From: Flectonema sp. DT1601
Lineage: Eukaryota > Euglenozoa > Diplonemea > Diplonemida > Diplonemidae
Length of the DNA stretch: 64,000 bases
Assembly (NCBI GenBank): GCA_964019425.1
Contig: OZ025854.1
Coordinates: forward strand, 434,001 to 498,000
Reading direction: 5' to 3'
Shown here: positions 1-9,218 of the stretch, in pieces
How positions within the stretch are numbered: position 1 is the stretch's first letter
How the letters are laid out: each line of letters opens with the position of its first letter
Notes under the pieces: generated by a model
Told to the model about the DNA's origin: nothing
What the model saw: only the letters and a program-made list of their open reading frames with translations
Databases searched by the model: none
Made by a program: the position numbers and the translations under genes

Positions 1-708
1 GGTCCCATGAAACCATCAAATAAATTATACCTGATTGACGATCAGGGAAATCAATTATTAATAAACAATAAAGGTGAGGTGCCAAGTCCAAGATGGAGGC
101 ATCAAATGATCTCAATTAAAGAGAAGCAGGTACTGTTAGTGGCTGGACAAACTATTAATGGAACAGCTACGAGAGATGTATGGTTTGGAAATTTTAAAAA
201 TGATGAATGCGAATGGAGAGAGAGTGAAATGAAACTTCCAACTGTGAGACATTCCTGTTCATCAGTTCATATTCCTGATAGTGACGAGGTCGTCATATTT
301 GGTGGCTTAGATGAGTTTGAATACCTGCTGTCAGAAGTTATCCTTATCAGTACCTCTGCTGAAAAACTAATTCAACTTGAGCCACTTCCCTTCGGAATCT
401 ATGCATCTAAAGCCGTTTATTGTCGTTCTTTACGAAGAATTGTCCTTATCGGTGGTATCACAGCTGTAACCAGTTCAGAAAATAGAAATGAAATTATTAT
501 TTATCACTGGTGTTTGGATAGTCGTTCGTACTTGGGAAGGTCGGCAGTGCCTCTCCCAGCGGATACTATTTTTCTTGGAATTAATCATCAGGCTTTTGTT
601 GATAATGAAAAACTAATTATAACTGGTGGAGGAGGGAATTGTTTCTCATTTGGAACACACATAAATGATATTACTGTCGTTGTTGACTTGAACACTGCGT
701 TTTTTTGA
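1..708 (+). CDS. C-terminal kelch domain of a TYW4/LCMT2-like wybutosine-synthesis protein (5' partial)
   Basis: The reading frame is open from base 1, so the gene probably starts upstream of the window, although an ATG lies at base 7. The visible 233 residues form beta-propeller kelch repeats: a PRWRHQM block near residue 28, VVIFGGLDEF near 96, VLIGGI near 145, and LIITGGGGNCFSFGTH near 203. The Gly-rich GGGGNCFSFGT block is a hallmark I associate with the kelch half of TYW4 (LCMT2 in animals, PPM2 in yeast), which methylates and methoxycarbonylates the wybutosine precursor in tRNA-Phe. The N-terminal methyltransferase domain would lie outside the window, so the fusion is inferred. Another kelch protein is possible. 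The stop codon is at 706-708. Confidence 0.6.
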   Translation, partial: GPMKPSNKLYLIDDQGNQLLINNKGEVPSPRWRHQMISIKEKQVLLVAGQTINGTATRDVWFGNFKNDECEWRESEMKLPTVRHSCSSVHIPDSDEVVIFGGLDEFEYLLSEVILISTSAEKLIQLEPLPFGIYASKAVYCRSLRRIVLIGGITAVTSSENRNEIIIYHWCLDSRSYLGRSAVPLPADTIFLGINHQAFVDNEKLIITGGGGNCFSFGTHINDITVVVDLNTAFF

Positions 709-967
709 TATCGTAAAAAGGAGCAAACTCACGCACATTTTCAGTTCAAATTGCACTACCACTTCTATATCTGTTTTCATCACAAAGCGCGCAGACTAAC
801 GACCGCGGCTTTCATTTAATGTGTCTTGTCGTAGTTGGTAATAGAATACTTTTTGTTGTCCCCATTCAGGTACACATGAAGGAGGGATTGGTTCCGATAT
901 TATTTTGTGATTTCTTATATTAATTCTGACTTCTCTAACTTCCCTTCATAGATATTATCAAGTAATT

Positions 968-1386
968 ATGTCTTACAGTGGAAAGGTTGTCCGTTGGAAC
1001 TCCCGCGGGTTCGGATTCGTTCAGTGCAACGACTTCGATGAGGATCTGTTCGTTCACTTCTCTGCCTTCGGTGGGGGTGATTTGATTGAAGGAGAGAGCG
1101 TCACATTCGATGTTGAGGATGATCCAAAGAACGGAAAGAAGAGATGTACCGCTCTTGAGGGACCAGCCATCAACCGTGAGCGTCCACCAGCAGGCAGAGG
1201 AGGCGACTCCAGAGGAGGAGGTGACCGCAGAGGAGGAGGTGGCGGAAGATACGACTCCAGAGACAGAAGCGACCGCAGAGGAGGAGGTGGTGGTGGAAGA
1301 TACGACTCCAGAGACAGAGGTGACCGCAGAGGAGGAGGAGGAGGAGGTAGAGACAGACACGACTCCAGAGACAGGTACGACCGCAG
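968..1386 (+). CDS. Cold-shock-domain/RGG RNA-binding protein, copy A (exon 1; 3' end unresolved)
   Basis: Residues 1-70 form a cold-shock domain with both nucleic-acid-binding motifs: SRGFGFV (RNP1) and DLFVHF (RNP2). The rest is an Arg/Gly-rich tail built from repeated GGGGRYDSRDRxDRR units. Such proteins bind single-stranded RNA or DNA and act in mRNA stability, translation or RNA processing. The coding part ends at a GTATGT donor (1387). In copy C the second exon is only the end of the last Arg codon plus a stop (AG|A TAA). Here the matching CAG|ATAA is at 2064-2070, which would make a ~680-nt intron. A nearer acceptor at 1664-1665 would instead add about 14 residues. A splice-acceptor-like AG at 950-951 precedes a 16-nt leader that is almost identical in all three copies. 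Confidence 0.85.
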
Positions 1387-1673
1387 GTATGTTTTGCATC
1401 TTTCTAAATATTTTAGTCTCCACTCAAAATATTTAGATGTCCTTCTCCAGGCTCCGATAGTTCGGACTTTTGTCATTTCTGCTACGTACGCGTCTATTAG
1501 CAGTCATTGCTTTCTCCAGATCTGATAATTTGACTTTTGCGTTTCTATACTTGCTCTGTCTAATACAAGTCGCTCTTACAAGTAGTGCCTTGCTGTAACT
1601 GTCAGATTATGGTATAGAAGTAAGTCAGTCAAATATTTACTGATATTAATTATTATTTTTTTCAGTCCTAGTA

Positions 1674-1740
1674 TCCTGGTATCTTATGTGTCCTGGTATC
1701 TTATGTGACTTGGTATCCCGAGCGACTTGGTATCCCGGAA
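1674..1740 (+). repeat. Short tandem repeat of a TGGTATC unit
   Basis: Four consecutive 15-17 bp units share the core (C/T)TGGTATC: two end in TTATGTG and two in CCCG. The tract lies between cold-shock copies A and B, inside the possible long intron of copy A. It has no coding support and no counterpart in the B-C interval. Confidence 0.7.
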
Positions 1741-2015
1741 ATCTTGCTAAGATGCGATATAATGTCGTTGCTATTGTTTGGACATGGAACCTCGGTGATT
1801 TGTTTGGCCTGTCTCATACTTTGGAGAGGAGGATTCGAGACAGAGATTGTCGTCCAGAGTTCGATACCCGGTCACGGCACAAATTTTCGTATTTTTCGCC
1901 GGAAAATTAAGAAGAAAGAAAAGAGCACAAAAGTAGACTTGTGCTGTGTTTTCGAAACAGAACCTCGGTGAGGTCCCCCGAGATTCGTTGGGTGTTTTCC
2001 GTCTGTCTCACACGA

Positions 2016-2353
2016 GAAGGATTCGGGTAGTAGGAAATCAGTCTCAAAAACATAAAAAAAAAACAGATAAACCTACGACCCAACAATATCCCTGATGAAG
2101 TGTCCCCTTTATGAATATTACAATTAGTTGAGTACAGTAAGTTGAAGTATTTTGAGCATTCAACTGAACACATATCAGGGCATGTTTTCGCTTTATTGTC
2201 AAAAGGGTAGTCAGTTGCAATGACTGTTATCAGAACTTTATGTCTCTTATCATTCCTTATCACTGTTCTGGAGTGTCCACGGATGCCGTTTTTCTTTTTC
2301 CCATCGGATCAGTCACCAGGCATTCATCAATGAAGAAGAACGTTGTAATTGGA
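2016..2353 (+). repeat. Duplicated spacer segment, copy 1 (cold-shock array)
   Basis: This ~338-bp stretch recurs at 3886-4211 in the same orientation and is nearly identical, except that copy 2 lacks about 12-14 bp after GTCAGTTGCAA. Its offset of ~1870 bp is close to the distance between cold-shock copies B and C (1858 bp), so it belongs to the tandem duplication unit. It contains the ACAGATAAAC sequence that may serve as a second-exon acceptor plus stop for copy A. Confidence 0.9.
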
Positions 2354-2594
2354 AGAGGTGGTAGTGGATGTAATTAGTGAATCTGACAGGGTTTGTTACT
2401 GAAGCTTGAAAATGTTACATATTTAATAGTACTGACCCCCTCATCAAGAGCAGTCGAATTGCTGCCGCAATTCCATTTCCGTAATCGCAGGAGAATATGA
2501 GTTAGTCAGATATCAAGGTAGTGATCAATACTGTTTGAGATTACAATTGAATAAGCGTAACTAATTTTGTTCTCATAGATATTATCAAGTAATT

Positions 2595-3016
2595 ATGTCT
2601 TACAGTGGAAAGGTTGTCCGTTGGAACTCCCGCGGGTTCGGATTCGTTCAGTGCAACGACTTCGATGAGGATCTGTTCGTTCACTTCTCTGCCTTCGGTG
2701 GGGGTGATTTGATTGAAGGAGAGAGCGTCACATTCGATGTTGAGGATGATCCAAAGAACGGAAAGAAGAGATGTACCGCTCTTGAGGGACCAGCCATCAA
2801 CCGTGAGCGTCCACCAGCAGGCAGAGGAGGCGACTCCAGAGGAGGAGGTGACCGCAGAGGAGGAGGTGGCGGAAGATACGACTCCAGAGACAGAGGTGAC
2901 CGCAGAGGAGGAGGAGGAGGAGGTAGAGACAGATACGACTCCAGAGACAGAAGCGACCGCAGAGGAGGAGGAGGAGGTAGAGACAGATACGACTCCAGAG
3001 ACAGGTACGACCGCAG
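2595..3016 (+). CDS. Cold-shock-domain/RGG RNA-binding protein, copy B (exon 1; 3' end unresolved)
   Basis: The first 70 residues, the complete cold-shock domain with SRGFGFV and DLFVHF motifs, match copy A with no change at protein level and almost none in DNA. Copies differ only in the number and length of the C-terminal GGGG(R)RYDSRDRGDRR units. The exon ends at GACCGCAG|GTATGT, as in copies A and C. By analogy with copy C, the reading frame would close at CAG|ATAA (3934-3940), leaving a ~920-nt intron, which is long for this window; an unseen nearer acceptor is possible. An AG at 2577-2578 precedes the 16-nt leader. Recent duplication or gene conversion explains the near identity. Confidence 0.85.
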
Positions 3017-3885
3017 GTATGTTTTTTGCATTTTTCTAAATATTTTACCCCACTCAAAATATTAAGCATGTCTCAACATATCGTATGAAGATAGACAGCC
3101 TATTCACCTGGTGGAATACACATATTTTTGAATATTAGATCCTATCGTTGATGAGAGACTAAACTCTAGTACCTCAATGTTGTAGGATGTAGTCCCAGTT
3201 TGGTTCTGTTCTATCACTAATTTTCTTCATCTTCGGGTGGTCTCTCCAGACCACAAATGATTGTGTGGGATCAGCCCAATGTTGGAATTCTTCGCAGAAC
3301 TTCTCGAACTCCTTCTAGAGTGTGATGGGGGATAAGTCCCCAGGGTTTTCAGGTTTGCCATGAACAATGTCACCTTGCAGTATCTTTTCGAGTCGACGCC
3401 TCATTCCTGCTTTTGTTTCAGTGTCAGCTTTCTTGTAGGCAAATCTATAAATGTCAAGCAGTTCTTTCTCCTTTAAGAACTTCTCTTCGTTGTCGAACAG
3501 ATCAAGTAGTGCCTTGCTGTAACTGTCAGATGGAAATCTTTACTAGGACGAGAATGTCGTTGCTATTGTTTGAAATAGAACTAAAAGGAAGGAAGGGACA
3601 AGTAGTAGTAGGTAAGACCACAGGAGCACAGTAATCTGTCTGCGAATTCTACCACTTCTAAGGAAGGCCCTCCTCCTCCTCACTTTCTTTGTCAGTCGAA
3701 GACGCAAAAGCGCAAGACTCGCAGCACGCACACGAACGTACGTGAGACCTGCAGTCTGCCTTCTTTTTATGGGAGGTTTGCGAAATCTATTAACTCGAGT
3801 AAAAAGACCGAGGTTCACGAAAACGCCTCTGACGAGGTGGGGAAAAACTGAGAAGATTGGGCGGTTTTAACCCGTCTCTGTAGGG

Positions 3886-4211
3886 GAAGGATTCGGGTAG
3901 TTAGAAATCAGTCTCAAAAACATAAAAAAAAAACAGATAAACCTACGACCCAACAATATCCCTGATGAAGTGTCCCCTTTATGAATATTACAATTAGTTG
4001 AGTACAGTAAGTTGAAGTATTTTGAGCATTCAACTGAACACATATCAGGGCATGTTTTCGCTTTATTGTCAAAAGGGTAGTCAGTTGCAAACTTTATGTC
4101 TCTTATCATTCCTTATCACTGTTCTGGAGTGTCCACGGATGCCGTTTTTCTTTTTCCCATCGGATCAGTCACCAGGCATTCATCAATGAAGAAGAACGTT
4201 GTAATTGGAGG
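3886..4211 (+). repeat. Duplicated spacer segment, copy 2 (cold-shock array)
   Basis: Direct repeat of 2016-2353. Shorter matching islands also link the two spacers, for example AAGTAGTGCCTTGCTG at ~1580 and ~3506, and TGTCGTTGCTATTGTTTG at ~1761 and ~3554. Between these islands the spacers differ completely, so the duplicated units have since been remodelled by insertion or deletion. Confidence 0.9.
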
Positions 4212-4452
4212 AGTCTTTTGAAAAGAAGGTGGCAGGTAGCTGGGCAATCACTAACACAGAGGACACGACAGTTAACACTTTATGTTATTACGATTATCAT
4301 ATATCATATCATTAAGGATAGATTACTTATAGACATAATGTTATATTCCTAACAGGAACACAGCAGTTCACTGAATGGCAGGTAGCAGGTAGTTGGAGTT
4401 GTGAGTAGGTGTATTCTTCTCATCTATTTCCTTTCAGGGATATCAAGTAATT

Positions 4453-4950
4453 ATGTCTTACAGTGGAAAGGTTGTCCGTTGGAACTCCCGCGGGTTCGGA
4501 TTCGTTCAGTGCAACGACTTCGATGAGGATCTGTTCGTTCACTTCTCTGCCTTCGGTGGAGGTGATTTGATTGAAGGAGAGAGCGTCACATTCGATGTTG
4601 AGGATGATCCAAAGAACGGAAAGAAGAGATGTACCGCTCTTGAGGGACCAGCCATCAACCGTGAGCGTCCACCAGCAGGCAGAGGTGGAGGTGGCGGTGG
4701 TGGAAGATACGACTCCAGAGACAGAGGTGACCGCAGAGGAGGAGGTGGCGGCGGAAGATACGACTCCAGAGACAGAGGTGACCGCAGAGGAGGAGGTGGT
4801 GGAAGATACGACTCCAGAGACAGAGGTGACCGCAGAGGAGGAGGTAGAGACAGATACGACTCCAGAGACAGGTACGACCGCAGGTATGTCTCACTTTACA
4901 TATCTACTTTCAACTTTATAATATTCAATAATAACAACAACAACAGATAA
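4453..4950 (+). CDS. Cold-shock-domain/RGG RNA-binding protein, copy C
   Basis: Same architecture as copies A and B: cold-shock domain at residues 1-70 (SRGFGFV, DLFVHF), then an RGG tail of RYDSRDRGDRRGGGG repeats. The frame stays open through 4950 (165 aa), but the segment 4884-4946 looks like a 63-nt intron: GTATGT donor, ACAACAACAACAG acceptor, length divisible by three, and an Asn-run translation unlike the tail. Splicing would give a 144-aa protein ending DRYDRR with stop TAA at 4948-4950. Because the intron is in frame and stop-free, retention would only add about 21 residues. The leader differs from A and B by a small deletion (CAG|GGATATCAAG). Confidence 0.87.
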   Translation: MSYSGKVVRWNSRGFGFVQCNDFDEDLFVHFSAFGGGDLIEGESVTFDVEDDPKNGKKRCTALEGPAINRERPPAGRGGGGGGGRYDSRDRGDRRGGGGGGRYDSRDRGDRRGGGGGRYDSRDRGDRRGGGRDRYDSRDRYDRRYVSLYISTFNFIIFNNNNNNR

Positions 4951-5327
4951 ACTTCTGACTGCGCCTGCTTGCGGCTCTAGCCGCCTTTCTTCTCCTTCTG
5001 GGATCTACTCTTAATAATTCTTAGTTAGTAATGTGAGATGAATTACTTCTTAATTACTGAAAGTAAACATCCTACGCGTTTTGTAGCAAAGGTAACTCCA
5101 TCAGGAGAATGAATTCTCTTTAGTTAACCAGTTGAGTGTCAGGGTAAAGGGGGTGGCATGGGGGGAAGCAATCGAGCTATTAGCATATGACCTCTTACTT
5201 AGGGTAATTCTTCTATTATAATTAATTTATTTTTTAAAAAAAAAACAGTCTTTTTTTCCTTCCTTTACATAATAATAATAATAAATAAATAATGTTTCTA
5301 TTATAAAGAAGGGCTGATGTTTTTTAC
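4951..5327. other. Spacer without recognisable gene
   Basis: AT-rich spacer between the cold-shock array and the next gene, with A/T runs near 5235 and ATA repeats near 5270. No ORF of note or RNA gene was seen. It lacks the repeated spacer segment found after copies A and B, so the array ends here. Confidence 0.6.
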
Positions 5328-6548
5328 ATGAACATTATATCTGCCAAGGCTGAAATCGGATCATCGCTTTGGGAAGTTGTAAAGAAAACTGATGAGGTGA
5401 TTTTAAATGAAATAATTTCTGCGGGTGGAACAAATGGACGATGGGGAAAAGATCACTTACGTGATATTATGGGTCAATTTAAAATATCACAGCACCACTC
5501 AAAGATGGATGCTACACAACACTTATTGGGAAAACTAATTACACAGCTGGTGACTTGCGGGCGAATCGTTGTATCAAATCGTCATCGCTATGGTATTCAG
5601 ATTGCTCAAGATGCGACGACAACTTTTTCAATAATCGCCAGAAATCCTGAATTATATAAACAGCTCAGCTCTTGGTATGTCAAAATCGCGAACGGAAATC
5701 CAAGTGGAGCGAATTGTTCTGAATACACTAATTTCTTATGTAAATTAATGATATCTCTGGTACCTCAAGAATACGGAAATAAAAATATATCTGACATCCG
5801 ACGGGTGTCAATATCTGATTGGGAAAAGGATTCAGTTGAAGGTCTGGTTACCCCTCACGTTTTTATGATAGGACTGTATCAAATATCGTCACTGTGGTGT
5901 CCGTCTGTCGCGTATACGACGACACAAAAGCTATCAGACGTCATAAAACAATCCGACGATTGTCTTTTATTTTTAAAAGATATTTACGAGTCTGTATTTA
6001 ACAACGAGGATGCGACAAGAGAAATGTCAACGTCGTTTCCTGGTAAGCGGTTTGTGAAACCGTTGCTTCCTGTTGTTGTTAAAAAAAAAAAAAAAAAACT
6101 AATACTGGGTGCTCCCTACAAAGTCCTTGACGATGTGAAGATATACAACGACATCGGAAATGATGGTTTTCGCTCTATTCAAATTTTACAATCGAGAAGA
6201 GCATACGCTACGTGTGAACCCCCAGCAGGTTTACCCTCAGGAGTTAAAATCCTCTCAAATATTAAAAATAAAAGGGCAGAACACACCGTAGTAGTTGTTA
6301 TTTATATTCACAATGTTGTGTTTTCAGCTCCTCGAAAGAAGAATATTCGTATCACGCACCCACCACGTGTAAGTCACATCTGGCTTGCACTACCCTTTAA
6401 GTACACACCACACACACATGAGTTAACCTTACGGTATAGTACCACTGAGGTTTTGGCTGATTCAGTATTGAGAGATGCGCTTGAAAATCACTCGCCATGT
6501 GAATTCGAACTAAAATCAAAGAAGCGAAAAAGTTCAGTTGTAAGCTAA
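5328..6548 (+). CDS. Unrecognised 406-aa protein, possibly with in-frame introns
   Basis: No family is recognised. Residues 1-200 are mixed helical, starting MNIISAKAEIGSSLWEVV; a Lys run from an 18-nt A tract lies near residue 250; the C-terminus is basic (KSKKRKSS). Two stretches may be in-frame introns without stops. One is 6043-6123 (81 nt, GTAAGC donor, contains the A run, AAG acceptor); its removal joins ...SFP to VLDDVK in frame. The other is 6229-6327 (99 nt, GTTTAC donor, TTTTCAG acceptor). Both lengths are divisible by three, so the frame cannot decide. The true protein may therefore be about 346 aa. The nested transposon begins 135 bp after the stop. Confidence 0.55.
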   Translation: MNIISAKAEIGSSLWEVVKKTDEVILNEIISAGGTNGRWGKDHLRDIMGQFKISQHHSKMDATQHLLGKLITQLVTCGRIVVSNRHRYGIQIAQDATTTFSIIARNPELYKQLSSWYVKIANGNPSGANCSEYTNFLCKLMISLVPQEYGNKNISDIRRVSISDWEKDSVEGLVTPHVFMIGLYQISSLWCPSVAYTTTQKLSDVIKQSDDCLLFLKDIYESVFNNEDATREMSTSFPGKRFVKPLLPVVVKKKKKKLILGAPYKVLDDVKIYNDIGNDGFRSIQILQSRRAYATCEPPAGLPSGVKILSNIKNKRAEHTVVVVIYIHNVVFSAPRKKNIRITHPPRVSHIWLALPFKYTPHTHELTLRYSTTEVLADSVLRDALENHSPCEFELKSKKRKSSVVS

Positions 6549-7309
6549 CCAAATTCAATTAGTTTGTTGCTATTAACATGGCGAACATCTTCAAGGTTTT
6601 AATGGTGAAAATTTCTTATTAAAAACCATCAGTTGAGTTCCACTTATGTGATAAATTAACTCATTGAAAATATTGGGGTAGTACATAGATGGAAGTGCCC
6701 TACAATTTGGAGGGCGTGTAGGGCGCTTGTAGGGCGCTTTTAATATAAATATTATTTTGGAGGGCGCTTTTTTTTACTTTTTTTATTACTATAAGACAGC
6801 TAAGTTGACGGGGACTTACACTGACGCACAAGTATTTTGACGCAGAAGCCAAAAAATTTTTTTTTGACATGCTTGGCAGTCTTTCGAAAAAAAAAAAGGG
6901 TGTCAAGGGGTTCGAACCTGAGACCTCCAGGTCATGGTTCGGAGGTCAACAATGGCAAAAACAATGGGCCACTCCTTGAGAGCTTCCGGGCCTGCTGCAA
7001 TCCCTGAAGCTGAAACTCATTTCAGTGGACGATGCATCCCAGATCTACAAGGAGCTGATTAGCCCGCAGAATGCACCGAGTCGAATATAAGGGATTCGAG
7101 GAGGGAGAGTGCGTTCTTGCTAACCTGTTAATAGGCCGGTCTTCACGGTACCGTGTGAGAAAAAAAAGAAGTTTACTGGTGGCAAGTAAACTGATATCCC
7201 AGAGACGCATTTGATCAGGCGAACCGGAGAAAAGTCAAATAAGATGCGATTCGACCCTCGCTGAGGGCAGGGGTGTGTCAAAATGAGCTCGGCATTATAT
7301 TAAATTTAA

Positions 7310-9047
7310 CCCATTAAGGACGGGGGGTCCACTACAGTGGTTATTTTGAAATTTTATTTTCGCTAAGGGGAAAACCCGGCTAACGCTACCCAGGGGGGGT
7401 GTAATCGAGGCCGTTTCGCGACGAATCTTGGGTGGGATGGCGTGGTTCGCTGTGTTTTCATTCATGAAATTCAAAACTAATAATCGAAATTTTACCACCT
7501 AACAAGAAGTTTCGTGTGCCTGTTGAAATTGATACAAGTTCGGCGTCCTATGAAAGTCTGATGATGATGGATTCTGTATCGGAGTCGTCATCTGACAGCA
7601 ACACAGCAAAGGTATCAAAGTGGGGGGGCAAAACCAAGAGAATCCCCAGGGAAAAACGGAAAGGACCTACCCAGAGTGTGAGCGACTTTAATGAAATGAG
7701 CGAATTGAAGGCATCCAACTCATTTTCACTGATCATGTGCTTAAAATGATATTTCGACACACTCTTGCCTACCCGATTGACAAAGAGACGTCCATGAAGT
7801 CACTAGAAGTTGGTGAACTGAAATGCTTTCTCCGTAATTTCCACACTGCTAACAAACACATTCCTGCTTCTTATGTTCATAGTCTTGTTAAACCCCATAA
7901 TAATAAAGGGCATTGGGTGACGTTTGACAAGTTCAATTCGTCATACGCATTTCTTGTTTTGATGTTAGCGAAAGGGTTCCACTGTGTTGGAACAGCCTGA
8001 CGGAACAGAAAGGGAGTTCTGTTGATGTTCCAAAACCGAAGGCTACCCCTGGACCGGGACGACTAAGCAAATCGGAAGTGAAAGAAAGACCGAAGAATCT
8101 TTCTGCTTCTTACCTTCAGTCAAGCACGGCATCCACCATATAAAGTGGAGAGACTCAAAGGATGTGCATCTTTTCAGTACTCTTCCCTTACGTGAGCACT
8201 GTGTCGATGTATATCGCTGGATTAGGAAGAGAAATAAAAAAGAAAAAGTGCCGATCAAACTACCGTGCAAGTAGACAGGTACACCAAAACGATGGGAGGT
8301 GTTAACCTGATGGATAGCGTGAAGGGAAGGGCGAACAGAAACCTTCAAACTAAACGATGGCATCTAAAGGTTTTCGACTACTTGCTGAAAGTTTCAATGT
8401 TCAACACGTTTACCCTTCAAAAGAAATGCGGTAAGGATACTGGTACCTACATACGGTATGTAGAGGAGCTCGCTATGCAAGACGTCAGTGACGGGACGTC
8501 GAGAGACAAGACAACCAATACTACATCTACTATTGACTCGGGTTCGCACTTTTCACACATGTTCAGCACCACTGAGCACTATCCATCAATATTTGGCGCT
8601 GCTAAACAATGTAAGTATCACAATACTCGAGTGAGGACTACTTATGGATGCCAGGGGTGTAAGGTTTTTATGTGTCCTGCACCCTGTTTTGGTAAATACC
8701 ACTTAAATCTTACAAAGGGGAGAACATTTGCGTCCCATACCACCACCTCTGTGTCGGGAGGTGCTATCCGGGAAGAATGTACGAAGGGGAAGACCCCTGC
8801 ACTCACAACAACATCAAAATTGAAGAGGCGCAGGGAGTCATAAGAACTGAGCTTATTTTTGTCTTTGGTGGTGTTTTCATTTGTTCTGTTCACCCTTTAG
8901 GTGGTGAATGTGTGTGTATTTTTAACGGGCAGGCAATGGCGGTTCACTTTGTCACATCACCTTTCCGAGCCCCCCTACCCCTTTTCCCCGTTAGCTCTTT
9001 TTTCAAAAAAAGTCAAAAAACCGGGTTTTACCCCCGTCCGTAATGGG
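7310..9047 (+). mobile_element. piggyBac-family DNA transposon, broken, inserted in the outer element
   Basis: The ends are inverted repeats: CCCATTAAGGACGGGGG on the left, and the inverse of CCCATTACGGACGGGGG on the right, one mismatch in 17. Each is flanked by TTAA (7306-7309 and 9048-9051), the diagnostic piggyBac target site, and the CCC start is typical. The 1738-bp body carries remnants of a DDE_Tnp_1_7 transposase. Because it lies inside the outer element, it inserted later. The nearly perfect TIRs suggest a fairly recent insertion, though the coding part is already disrupted and internally shortened. Confidence 0.92.
7501..8843 (+). pseudogene. piggyBac transposase remnant
   Basis: Fragments in order: an acidic, Ser-rich N-terminal piece (~7510-7749); a catalytic-domain piece (7737-8000) ending GFHCVGTA, followed after an in-frame TGA by RNRKG, together the GT-x-R-NR motif of the family; a KWRDSKDVHLFST block (~8137-8180); then 8265-8843 with YTKTMGGVNLMDS, matching the conserved Y-x-x-x-MGGVDLxD signature, and a C-terminal cysteine-rich domain (CKYH...CQGC...CPAPCFGKYH). 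Several stops and frame changes separate the pieces. Most of the usual ~500-600 aa, including the region expected to hold the first catalytic Asp, is missing. It cannot encode an active enzyme. Confidence 0.88.
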
Positions 9048-9218
9048 TTAATTAAAAAAGCGCCCTACGCGCCCTCCAGCGCCCTATTTTGGCCCTACAA
9101 TGGCCCTATTTTGGCCCTACAAATTTTTGTGGCTGATTTTCACCAGACGCCCTCCAAATTTGGAGGGCACTTCCATCTATGGTAGTAGTTTAAAAAAAAA
9201 AAAAAAAAACAACATATA

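Larger units (their letters stand above)
6684..9181. mobile_element. Outer non-autonomous DNA transposon with ~34-bp TIRs, GTAGTA target duplication
   Basis: The left end at 6684 begins CATAGATGGAAGTGCCCT and the right end at 9148-9181 is its inverted copy. The TIRs match over about 34 bp with one mismatch and one indel. GTAGTA directly flanks both ends (6678-6683 and 9182-9187), a 6-bp target duplication (7 bp if the adjoining G is counted). Subterminal arrays of AGGGCGC motifs lie inside the left end and, inverted, inside the right end. Without the inserted piggyBac the element is only ~760 bp and has no coding capacity. The TSD length and TIR do not fit piggyBac; superfamily unassigned. 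It lies between two host genes and ends ~37 bp before the start of the giant gene. Confidence 0.85.

Noticed and set aside
968-5000. Other-frame ORFs over the cold-shock tails (Thr/Glu-rich, Ser/Val-rich and Pro-rich translations)
   Set aside because: They are translations of the RGG repeat DNA in other frames and are not conserved outside the repeats; the + frame with a full cold-shock domain explains the region.
6895-6990. tRNA-like box B (GGTTCGAA) on either strand inside the outer transposon
   Set aside because: The T-stem does not pair beyond two bases and no cloverleaf with acceptor stem can be drawn; it may be a chance palindrome or a decayed tRNA-derived piece.
8265-8843. Stand-alone host gene of 192 aa
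   Set aside because: It is the C-terminal part of a piggyBac transposase with the MGGVNLMD signature and Cys-rich end, between piggyBac TIRs.
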